A stretch of DNA of 64,000 bases from Glycine soja (taxonomy: Eukaryota > Streptophyta > Magnoliopsida > Fabales > Fabaceae). Numbering within the stretch: position 1 is the stretch's first letter; every line of letters begins with the position of its first letter. The notes under the pieces are model-generated. The model was not told the origin of the DNA and made no database searches. It worked only from the letters and a program-made list of their open reading frames with translations. A program made the translations under genes and the position numbers. The stretch is taken from positions 13,425,865-13,489,864 of the forward strand of contig NC_041005.1 in the NCBI RefSeq assembly GCF_004193775.1, written 5' to 3'. Below, piece after piece: positions 44,501-53,790 of this stretch.

Positions 44501-45514
44501 TCCATCATGCATCTTTATTTTTACTATGCCAATTCCAATTGTCTTGCATGAGACATCATTTCCCATGAAGACATTTCCACCCGATTTCTCTTCATAGGTG
44601 TCAAACCAGGTTTTGTTAGGAAACATATGAAAGGAACAGACAGGGTCTAATATCCACTGATTTTCAGAATGTTGGTGATGATCAGCAACTGAGAGAACAA
44701 GCTCATTTTCAGATGTGGAACCTTCCTTGGCAACAACAGCAGATGGTTTGCCCTTTTTCTTAGGACAATCTTTCTTCCAATGACCTGGCTCCTTGCAGTA
44801 GTTACAGATATCCTTTGGATTGACACGAGTCTTCTTTTTTCCTTTAAACACCTTTTTCTTGATGTTCTTATTAGAGTTAGAGACAACAAGACCAGATCCA
44901 TTTGATTCTTCAGAATTTCCAAGTGCTTTAGATCGAAGTTCCCTCGAGTATAAGCTGGATTTCACCTCCTCCATGGTGACACATTCCTTACCAACACTAA
45001 GAGAATTGACAAAGCTCTTATATGATGGTGGTAGAGAGGCTAACAAAATCATGGCAGCATCTTCATCCTCTATCTTAACATCTATATCTCTTAATTCCAT
45101 CAAAATAGAATTTAATTCATCAAGATGATCCTTAAGAGATGTACCTTCTTTCATGTGTAAACCAAATAGATGCCTTTTCAAGAAGAGCTTGTTGCAGATT
45201 GACTTAGTCATATACAACTTTTCCAACTTGAGCCATAAGCCACATGCAGTTTCTTCATTTGCAACTTCATATAAAACTTCATCAGACAAAGAAAGCAAGA
45301 TTAGTGAGTGAGCCTTATCTTCTTGTTCTACAAGTTCTTTAGTCTTTGAAACAAAGGCCTTTTCTTTTGATTCAGAAGTCACTTCTTTCTTCACAGATGC
45401 AGAAGCAACAAAAGCCCAAACACGTTGTTCCTTCAACAAAGCACGCATCTTGATGCACCACAGATTGAAGTTGTTCTTTCCATTGAATTTTTCAATCCTG
45501 ATTATGTTTGACAT
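41525..45514 (-). pseudogene. Copia gag-pol polyprotein, full domain order, several lesions
   Basis: Starting near 45514 (MSNIIRIEKFNGKNNFNLW): a UBN2-type Gag, the zinc knuckle CNYCKEPGHWKKDC, and a protease site reading WILDPVCSFHM where copia usually has DS(A/G)CS. Next come the pre-integrase region LWHMRLGHMSEKGM, and an integrase with HADCWG, RTDNGLEF and NGVAERMNRTLLERT (the D, D, E residues all visible). Reverse transcriptase includes VGCKWIFKRKPG and QLDVKTAFLHG. The RT active site is YVDGMLIE instead of YVDDMLI, so a catalytic Asp is lost. RNase H pieces (STPLLEKKKL; DVRYHFIRSE...) reach the stop at 41525. Stops break the frame at about 44440-44490, 43457-43130, 42688 and 42199. The element is not autonomous. 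Confidence 0.88.
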
Positions 45515-45646
45515 GATTTCTTGAGTGTTCTTGATCACAAAGAAGCAACGAAAGGACCAGAAACAAGATTCCCCACAGCTTGATCTTCGTATTCAGACGA
45601 GAATCTTGAATTCCCTTGATCACAACTTGAGCTCTTGATACAAGTT

Positions 45647-45947
45647 TGTTATGGAAGTGATGAAGAACAAGCAAGAATAGCAACAGAACAGAAATGTCAT
45701 ACACACGGATGTTGCAGCAAAATGAATGAGAGAGAGTGATGAGAAAGAACGCACAGAATTACGTGGTTCACCTTTGATCAAGGCTACATCCACGGGAGGG
45801 AAAACAGAGAGCCTTTATTATTACTGATGCAATACACAAGTGGAAGCTTATTCTAAATACAGGACATCCTTGCCTTATATAAGCAGAGGACAAAACAAAA
45901 AAATTAACAGAATAAACTTACATATGGATTTTAGTCACAACTCAACA
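45647..45947 (-). repeat. 5' LTR (right copy) of the copia element
   Basis: 301 bp match to 41160-41461. Confidence 0.9.
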
Positions 45948-47129
45948 ATAACCAATTCTGTTATGTTGTGTCTGCAATTCAGTTATAGCCAATTCCACTA
46001 TCACAATTAGTTATTATATCTATATATATATGAATACTTGGAATAAGATGTACACAGTGAATTTTCATCCAATTTAGCGTATTTTTATTTCTTGCTTAGT
46101 GTAGTAAAATCAATATTCCATTACGCCATTGCCAACAACTTACCGGCTTTAATCATCGTGTTGCTTTTAAATTTGAAATCTCTTTTAACCTGTTTATTAA
46201 GAATGCTAACTGCGTCATAACTATTAATTTTACGGTTATTCACCTAGCTCAGGGAAAGCTCACCAAAATGGCCGAAACTCTTGGCCTCATCATTGTCTTC
46301 ATATTCTTGCTTTCTGTCTTCCCCAACCCTTTCAACCATTTTTTTCGATACCATTGATTTTTGGTGCAATAAAACTCCACATCCTCAAACATGCGAGCAT
46401 TTTGCATGCCACAATAAATAATCATCACCTTCAAGATGGTATCCCAAAAAGTGCATTTCAATTCAAGAACCTCATCCTTCAAATTGCAATGGAGCAATCA
46501 GTGAATGCCCAAATTCACATCACGTGGTTGGGCTCAAAATGTAGAAGCAAGCAAGAAAAAGCAGCATGGTCAGATTGCGTAACCCTCTACCAAGACACCA
46601 TCAACATTCTCAACCAAGCACTTAACCCTACCAAACAAAGCACTAGCTATGATCTCCAAACATGGCTTACCACATCCTTAACCAACACTAACACGTGCCA
46701 AACCGGATTCCACAAGGTTGGTGTTGGCAACAATGTTCTACCTCTCATTCCCAACAAGAATATCTCGAAGATCATAAGCGACTTTTTGACTCTTAACAAT
46801 GCTTCCTCATTTATTCCTCCAAAGACTAACAAAAATGGCTTCCCCAGATGGTTATCACCAAATGATAGGAAGCTTCTAGAGTCATAACCATTGTTATCAC
46901 TAGATGTTGTGGTCGCTAAAGATGGCTCGAGGGATTTTAAGACAATCAAAGAAGCTTTGAAAGCAGTCCCCAAGTTGAGTCCAAAGAGGTTTGTGATATA
47001 TGTTAAACATAGTGTTTACAATGAAAACATTGAATATTATGTTGTATGGTGATGGTACAAGGCTCACTGTCATTTCTGGTAGCCGAAGTGTTGGAGGAGG
47101 TTCTACCACTTTTAATTCAACGAACGTTG

Positions 47130-48375
47130 GTAAGAGTTTTATTAAGAACAATGATATACATATACATTGGCACAATTTATATACCTTAGAGACTCTCTTC
47201 ACTAGAACCCCACTAAAGGAGACTAATCATCAGGTGATGAAAATTAGTTATCGAGAAAACTAATAAATATTTGATATTAATAGTATAGTGAAAAAAAAGT
47301 AACTCTCTTCACTTCTCTCTATTTCTCTATTTGTTACACCGTATATCTATTACATCAACATTTTTTCTTTCTTCAATATCATTGTCTCACAATGTAAATT
47401 AGATTTAGGTCTGTGAATCATTTGTGATTTATTAATTTCATCTCTTTAATTTGACTTTTGAAATTTCATCAAGAAAAGAGTTATTTTCAATTCTGTAATT
47501 TTGATGCTTAAAAATAATAAAATGATAATTCAATTTTTAAATTAGAGTGAAAACACATAACTCGTTTAAATCTTTGAATTAATGTAATCTTAGTTAATAT
47601 GAGTAAAGAGACACCACCACGGTGGGAAGCTTTTTCTAGCCTTTTTCCGATAATGCTAATAATGTTGGGCAAAGAAAAATCGTATTATAATAGTGTGATT
47701 TCTTTCTTTTCTTGTTTTTTTATATAAAAAGTATGGAAAATAAAGTTTATTTATTTATCAATATAGGGTTTATCCACGAAATGAATTATCATAAAATTTT
47801 AACTTTTTATTTTCTTCTTATAGGAAATAGTTTGAGAGATTTTTCAAAACAAAACCCACGTCATATTAATGTCCAAAAGATATACCAGTTTTCAACACAA
47901 GTTATAACTTTTTTTGGGCAGGAATAAGTTTGTACTCTCTACAATGATTATCTCATCTTTTTAACTAGATTATATTTCTTTTATGTTTTAAGACTTTCTA
48001 CATATACAACTTAGATTCTAAGTAATTCAAGTTAAGTTAAATGGACTCATTAAAAAGATGAAATTCTTTTAATATATTTATATATTTTCTATTTATACTC
48101 CAACTAATTAAGACATTAAACAAAACCAAACTTTTTGTTAAAGGCATTAGCTATTAAAAAAAACTATTTTTTCTTGGTTTGATTGCTTTACTCACACAAA
48201 AGCCAATGTATATTCATAGACTTTTAATCCATTGCTTCAAACAGTTATGTACATGGAATAATGTTACTATGCATATAAATTCTATTTTGGTTGTGAAAAA
48301 AAAATCATAGACTTTTGTTAATCAAATTCAAATAATGCATTTTAAATAATCATAAGGTCTAAATATTGTTTACAG
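47130..48375 (+). other. Intron of PME3
   Basis: Bounded by G|GTAAGAG and TTTACAG|CT at the conserved PME intron position. A/T-rich; no gene or insertion recognised. Confidence 0.75.
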
Positions 48376-49308
48376 CTGTGACAAAGATGGGTTCATTGCA
48401 CGTGGCATCACATTCCGCAACACAGAAGGCCCAGAAAACCACCAAGCAGGAGGACTGCGTTGTGGTGCTGACCTCTCTGTCTTCCATCGCTGTGCATTTG
48501 AAGGCTACCAAGACACTCTCTATGTCCACTCCCAAAGACAGTTCTACAAGGAATGCCACATTTTTGGCACAGTGGATTTCATCTTTGGCAATGCCGCTGT
48601 CGTCTTCCAATCCTGCAATATATACGCAACAAGGTCAATGCAGAAACAGAAAAATGCCATAGCAGCAGAAGGTAGTGTTGGAGGAAGAAAACAATATAAG
48701 AGAAATATGATGAATCTATTTATACCAAAGAGCTTATTTGATGTTCAGTTAGTACTTTTAACCAATTGAAATCACTTAATAAGTGACTTTTGTTAGAAAT
48801 CTCACATTAAACGGGCAAAACTTAGTGGTTGCTAATGATTGTTGGTTAAACCAATTAATTCACTCATTATCAATTTGTTATCATACCATCTTAGTGGTTG
48901 CTAAGGTTGAATTAATTCTAAACCTACATTATAATATGGGATCAAAACTTATCCTAATGATTATTATTATCTATTAGACATAAAATTAATTTAGTTAGTT
49001 ACTAGAAGTTATTTGAGTAAGTTAGTGTTGATTACTCAAGTTAGTTATTTTCTATCTTTGTATAAATACATCAACTTTGTAATACTTTGATCAATGAATG
49101 AATTGGATGAATTCGAAAACTATCGTTAATTTCTTTCATTCTTAATATGGTATCAGAAGTTTTTGCTTTCGTGTCTCTTGCTTCCTATTGAAGCTATTTA
49201 TGGTTCTACCTGGTGGTGTGGATAGTGCTGCTAGCCCTCGCTTTGTGGCGCCGAGCCCTGACTCAAGGGGGCGTATTGCGATTCCCACATCGGGTGGTTC
49301 ACGAGGAT

Positions 49309-49540
49309 GATTAAGTTCTTATATAATTGGGTAGGCCACCCCCTTATGCATCATTTTTTAAGGGGACCTTTCGGATGCCTAGTTGGTTTTTTTTTTCTCT
49401 CATGGTCATGGATGTCATTAATGATTAACTTCTTGTATAACAGAGTAGGCCACCCCCATATGAATCATTTTTTAAGGGGACCTTTCGGATGTCTGGTTGG
49501 TTCTTTTTTTTTTTCTCTCATAGCCATGACTGCCATTGAT
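49309..49540 (+). repeat. Tandem duplication (about 114-118 bp) inside the small LTR element
   Basis: Both units contain GGCCACCCCC and AAGGGGACCTTTCGGATG followed by a pyrimidine tract and TCTCTCAT. The second unit leads into the Gag remnant starting at 49527. Confidence 0.85.
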
Positions 49541-49630
49541 GATTCTAACCCTTTCATTCTTCATTCTTCTGACAATCTTGGCATTGCCTTAATTTCTCAT
49601 CCTTTCATCGTGTTCTCAGCAAAGGCTTAA
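49527..49630 (+). pseudogene. Copia-type Gag N-terminal remnant
   Basis: The frame MTAIDDSNPFILHSSDNLGI and ALISHPF matches the start of the copia Gag domain (pattern: P-(Y/F)-x-L-H-x-S-D-x-P-G). It stops after about 34 residues. Confidence 0.65.
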
Positions 49631-49632
49631 TT

Positions 49633-49770
49633 GCTGATGTGGTGTTGTGGATGAATTGGCGTGGAGCAGTTGCGGTGCTCGTTTATGCCACCGCATTGTG
49701 GTACCTCTTCGAGCGTGTCGGTTACAATTTCTTGTCCTTCGTCACCAAAGTTTTTGCCAACAAGCTTTGA
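49633..49770 (+). pseudogene. Captured reticulon-domain fragment
   Basis: An open stretch of 45 codons reads ADVVLWMNWRGAVAVLVYAT then ALWYLFERVGYNFLSFV, ending at TGA 49768-49770. The pattern ADxxLW, a hydrophobic hairpin segment, and LFE...YNFLSF is that of the plant reticulon domain, which shapes tubular ER. Only the first hairpin is present. It sits between the Gag remnant and the polypurine tract, so the LTR element has probably transduced a host gene piece. The identification is from memory of the family. Confidence 0.65.
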
Positions 49771-51214
49771 TGCTTGCTTTGAACTCTTGGAAGCCGTCGA
49801 AGTTGGTCGAAGATTTCTTGAAGTTTTTATTTTGACCAATGTATTTCCTACATGTTTCACTATATTTCATGTTTTCAGATTTTTTCTTTTCTTTTCTTTT
49901 CTCTTTCTTCTTTAATGTTGATGTATTGTATTCTCCAAGTTTGAAGTGTTTTTAACACATTCCAGCTTGTGGGGGGGGGGGGGTATTAGACAAAATTAAT
50001 TTAGTTAGTTATTAGAAATTATTTGAGTAAGTTAGTGTTGATTACTCAAGTTAGTTATTTTCTATCTTTGTATAAATACATCAACTTTGTAATACTTTGA
50101 TCAATGAATGAATTGAATGAATTTGAAAACTATCGTTAATTTCTTTCATTCCTAATATTATCGGACCATTAATTAGTTATCGAGTCATTATTAGACTTCT
50201 TAAAAATGTTTCGTCCTAAAGGTTTCATGCTTGAGATGTTAAATTTATTGCTCACTATTTTAGCCATATGACTAACTAAATAACGTAGGTTAAAACAATT
50301 TAAAATAATTATCAAGTCAATAATCATATTAAACATGACAATTCATCTATAAATAGGATGGAAGCGTAAAAGAATTTATTTTTTCCTAATTATGAGTTAA
50401 GGATAACGTTTTAGTCTCTGAAAACTAATTGTTCCACTGCATAGCTTTTAATTGCTAAGTGTCTTATTTTAAGCAAATAAAAGCTAAATGAACATATTGT
50501 TACGTTAGTAATTAGTAAATACACAACATTTTAATTTAGTAACATACAAAACTTCATTTTTCTAATTATTTCTAACGGGTAGAAAAGATCCTAATCAAAA
50601 CACTGGGATTTGCATTCAAAACTCGCGTGTTATGGCTGTTGAAGACCTAGTCCCTGTGCTGAGTTCCTTCAAAACCTTCTTGGGTAGGCCATGGAGGGAG
50701 TATTCAAGGACCGTGTTCTTGCAAACTTACCTTGATGCGTTGGTAGACCTTGCAGGGTGATTGGACTGGAAAGGCGATTTTGCCCTCAATACTTTGTATT
50801 ATGGAGAGTACAAGAACGTTCGTCCTGGGGTTCCACGAGAGATAGAGTGAAATGGGGTGGTTACCATGCCATAACAAGTGCAACCGAAGCATCCAAATTC
50901 ACAGTTGAGAATTTTATTGCTGGGAAATCATGGTTACCAGCCACAGGGATTCCATTCTTATTGGGACTCGATGATTAAGGTTGTGGTTAATTTGAAGAGC
51001 TTGCACGATTTATTTTTATTTCTTTTTAACTTATTATAATTCAAAGTTGTTATGTAAGCGTATAATCAAATTGATTACTCAAAGACAACCAAAAGTCTTT
51101 GGGAATTATTGATAACGAGCTGTTTGATATGTTATCTTCGTGTACGTTCTATGTACTTCTTAATTGCATTAAAATGATAACATCTATTATATATGGTTAA
51201 TATTATGTCTCTTT

Positions 51215-51530
51215 ATGGATTGTTCTTTCTCATTTCAGGTGTGGAATAGTGTATTTAGATGGCTGGGTGTTTCTTTGGTTCAGCAGCATTATTCTCAGTT
51301 TGGTCTAGTTTTTCGAGAGAAGAATCTTAAAATATTGCATCGTGTTATTTGGCATTGCACTTGCTGGTGCATCTGGCTTCATCACAATAAAATTATGTTT
51401 CAAAATGGACGACGGGCGGATGCGTGTGAAATTATTCAGCATATACATGCATTGTCTTGGACGTGGGCTAGATACAAGGGTTCTTTATCTAGTGGCCTCT
51501 CATTTGGAGCTTGGTGTTCTAGAACCCCCT
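51215..51530 (+). pseudogene. LINE (L1-type) 3' remnant: zinc-binding reverse-transcriptase tail
   Basis: The frame reads FSFQVWNSVFRWLGVSLVQQ, VIWHCTCWCIWLHHNKIMFQ and IQHIHALSWTWARYKGSLSS with SFGAWC near its end. This is the zf-RVT tail common at the C-terminus of plant non-LTR retrotransposon polyproteins. The catalytic part is absent. It lies about 240 bp downstream of PME3 and abuts the lectin-kinase fragment. Confidence 0.75.
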
Positions 51531-51829
51531 TTAGTTACAACCCCAAAACAGGTGAACACAAATTCACCCCACTCACAAAAAAGTTCAAGTCTTGATCCCA
51601 GTAAGGTACTCTATCACTCCACTTGAGAGTGAGGTTCCTTGAACTAAGAAGGTAAAATGAGAACAACCCAGAACGCAAAACCATACAAACAATGAAGTTC
51701 TGAAATGGAACAATGGTGTCAATAAAGAAGCTCGACCACATGGAACCGATGGCATTGGAGAGAAACACGTTTCTGTTGTTGTAAAGGGTGGCAGCACTAC
51801 TACAAAAATAAGTTTTAACATTGTCTTAT

Positions 51830-52085
51830 TAACATCGGTTATTTGAAAATCGATGTCGTCAAACACTTACAACATCGATTTTCAGATAATCGATGTTAAC
51901 TGTTCGATTTAGTGCGATTTTAGCATCGGTTATTTTAAAATCGATGTTGTAAGTGCTTGACGATATCGATTTTCAAATAATTGATGTTAACAACTCGATT
52001 TAGTGCGATTTTTCATATCGGTTATTTTAAAACCGATGTCGTCAAGCACTTACAACATCAATTTTAAAATAATCGATGTTAATAT
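51830..52085. repeat. Left subterminal repeats of the Pack-CACTA
   Basis: Six to eight direct and inverted copies of AACATCGGTTATTT(G/T)AAAA and its reverse complement. Confidence 0.9.
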
Positions 52086-52659
52086 AAACTTTTTTTCTTT
52101 AATTATTTATATTTTTTTTAAAATCATATATTAATTTATTAATTATATTTTACTTAAAAATATAATAATTAATAAACAATAACAATCCAAAAGATAAGCA
52201 TTTAAAAATTAAACTAAATTTTTAAAATAAATTTTGTAATTTTAGTTTTATTATTTCATGATTATCATTTAAATATAACACATTTATACTAATTATTGCA
52301 TATTAGCTCATTTGAAAATTAAAAAAAAAAAACTGTTTTTAATAGTAGAGTTTAACTTTTATAGAATTTTTATAGAATGTTTGTAAAAATAATTATATCG
52401 TCAAACAATTAAAATTTATTATTAATATATTTTATTTAATTATTATAAAAATAAAAAATTTATCTTACAAAAATATTTATACATACAATGTATATATTAT
52501 TTATTATCAAAATGTCTAATAAATATTTAAAAAGTATATTTTATGAGATATTTGTCCCCATTCAATAAATAAATATTAAATCATCATTATATTTTAAAAT
52601 CTCTATAAACTTATACCTACAGCTACTATTACTTATGGATATAATTAACTGTAGATTAA

Positions 52660-52694
<35 letters not shown>

Positions 52695-53160
52695 TTTTAA
52701 AAAATTAAGAATATTTATTAAAATTTGTAACTTAGTTATAATATTTTATTTCTTTAAATAATTTATTTCAATGAAAAAAAATTAACCTGTCAATTTTTTT
52801 ATTATTCCAAAAACATACATCACAAAATTCCTTAAAATATATTTTTACAACCACCTAAATAAAATATAAATTTAATTTTTACAAATAATAAAAAAATCAT
52901 TCATTTGAAAGATAATTCTTAAAATAATAAATATAAAATTCACTATACTTTTTGACTGCAAACTCACTAAACTTATACTACATAAAATATATAAAAAAAA
53001 GACATCTAGTATCAATATAATTAAGAAAAGAAAAAATGTTGACAACATTTTAATAATAATTCCAGAGTTAGTATAAAAAAAAAAAGAGTAACACCTAGAA
53101 TTAATATAAAGAGAGAAATCTATAAAGAATATAAAACTCCAATTTCACCAAAGGAACAGC
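52086..53160. other. A/T-rich filler inside the Pack-CACTA
   Basis: Extremely A/T-rich; includes a (TA)n tract at about 52660-52686. No gene. Confidence 0.6.
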
Positions 53161-53289
53161 AAAACGCAATTCTTGCACCCTGTGCCGCACTATTTTTGCG
53201 TTTTTGAAACTAAAGAAAACCCTAGAAATCAAACCCTCTCTCGCACCGCCATCTGCCTCCATAACGATAACACTGTGCTTGCTACAATC

Positions 53290-53790
53290 ATGGCAAACGT
53301 CATGGTAATGAAGGAGATCGAGGACACGGCACTGCGTCTCGGCGTCGATCTCTCCACTCTCGATCTCGACGCCATTCGCATCCCTCCCGACGAAGATTGC
53401 AGCATCGTTAGGTATCAACTACTTCGTCCTTTTCAGGTTCTGGTAACTGAAACGAAACCCTAAGGTTGCAGTTTTCTGACTCTTTTCTTTTTTATAGTGA
53501 TGCTGAGGTGGTTTACCAAGAGGAGAATCTCGAGTTTGAGTGTTGTTAGTGATTTTGATGTCAATTGTGTTTTTAGTCGATGTTGAATTGTATGTTGTTT
53601 TTTGATTTGGGTGTGATTAAATTGGGCGTTTATTTTTTCTTAGGAAGCTAAGTTTGCTAAAGAGAAGACTCATGGGTACAAATTGGACCGGGCACATATT
53701 TTGCCATGAGCATGTTTGATGACTTTGACAGATTCATGAAGGTGCCTAATGAAGTGGGCTCCTCCTGAAACTAAGCCATATGCTCCAGGG
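53290..53790 (+). pseudogene. Captured fragment of the translation initiation factor eIF3 subunit b gene
   Basis: The ATG at 53290 opens a frame MANVMVMKEIEDTALRLGVD then LSTLDLDAIRIPPDEDCSIV, the N-terminus of plant eIF3b. Exon one ends at 53411 (AG|GTATC) and exon two starts at 53498 (TATAG|T) as SDAEVVYQEENLEFE, in phase. The frame is then lost at about 53546; the RRM part (GFGN...CFIEYN) is missing. A further exon at 53644-53790, after TTTCTTAG, reads AKFAKEKTHGYKLDRAHI and, after single-base insertions near 53700 and 53753, MFDDFDRFMKVPNE and APPETKPYAPG. It ends at a donor GTAAGG. About 130 bp of 5'UTR-like sequence (ending ...AAACCCTAG) precedes exon one. The genomic, intron-containing structure means DNA-level capture, not retroposition. 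Confidence 0.88.

Larger units (their letters stand above)
41160..45947 (-). mobile_element. Ty1/copia retrotransposon nested in the gypsy right LTR, 4.8 kb
   Basis: LTRs at 41160-41461 and 45647-45947 (TGTTATGGAAG...CAACTCAACA) differ at roughly a dozen positions over 300 bp. Target duplicates ATAAT (41155-41159) and ATAAC (45948-45952) differ by one base. The minus-strand primer-site region next to the right LTR reads TATCAAGAGC. A complete but mutated gag-pol lies between. Confidence 0.92.
36890..46137 (+). mobile_element. Ty3/gypsy (chromovirus-like) retrotransposon with a copia element nested in its right LTR
   Basis: The left LTR is 36890-37212 (TGATAGTAATACC...GCCAACA). The right LTR is 41035-41159 plus 45953-46137, interrupted by a copia insertion. 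The probable target duplicates are CCTTA (36885-36889) and ACTTA (46138-46142), with one mismatch. A purine tract GATGGGGGAAA sits just before the right LTR. Coding remnants on + (37275-41020) hold gag, protease, RT, RNase H, integrase and a chromodomain-like tail. The LTRs differ at many sites and the coding region has many stops: an old insertion. Confidence 0.88.
48972..50157 (+). mobile_element. Small non-autonomous LTR retrotransposon (TRIM-like) with TATTAG...CTAATA ends
   Basis: LTRs of 176 bp (48972-49147) and 174 bp (49984-50157) differ at about half a dozen sites. Target duplicates TTATC are at 48967-48971 and 50158-50162. A tRNA-Met primer site TGGTATCAGAA follows the left LTR directly (49148-49158), and a G-run polypurine tract (49970-49983) precedes the right one. 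The LTRs begin TA and end TA rather than TG..CA. The 836-bp interior holds a Gag remnant, a tandem duplication and a reticulon-like fragment, and no pol. Confidence 0.9.
48676..50577. mobile_element. Insertion in PME3 exon two, about 0.7 kb plus a nested LTR element
   Basis: The 5-bp duplicate GGTAG lies at 48671-48675 and 50578-50582, and removing everything between rejoins IAAEGRKDPNQNTG in frame. The inserted sequence starts TGTTGGAGG and ends TTCTAACG, close to a TGTTRG...CTAACA LTR-type inverted end with a mutated last base. It has no coding content outside the nested element, so a solo LTR is the best guess. Confidence 0.6.
46268..50978 (+). pseudogene. PME3: third type-I pectin methylesterase, multiply broken
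   Basis: Exon one (46268-47129) begins MAETLGLIIVFIFLLSVF, a signal peptide. It goes out of frame near 46350, resumes as DFWCNKTPHPQTCEHF, shifts again near 46425, and continues as the PMEI domain (GIPKSAFQFKNLILQIAMEQ, TWLTTSLTNTNTCQ). The processing motif RKLLES is followed by a stop at 46885. The catalytic domain starts DVVVAKDGSRDFKTIKEA. The intron spans about 47130-48375. Exon two reads DGFIARGITFRNTEGPENHQ, but the conserved QAVALR is QAGGLR; GYQDTL and VDFIFGNAAVVFQ are intact. At 48675 the exon is interrupted by a 1.9-kb insertion and resumes at 50583 as KDPNQNTGICIQNS, then LGRPWREYSRTV. A TGG-to-TGA stop (50758) and a one-base loss near 50834 follow; the frame ends at TAA 50976-50978. 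Less similar to PME1 than PME2 is. Confidence 0.92.

Noticed and set aside
49148..49158. TGGTATCAGA-type stretches here and at 27251 and 63420 as possible tRNA remnants
   Set aside because: They sit just inside LTR edges and are retroelement primer-binding sites; no tRNA fold is present.
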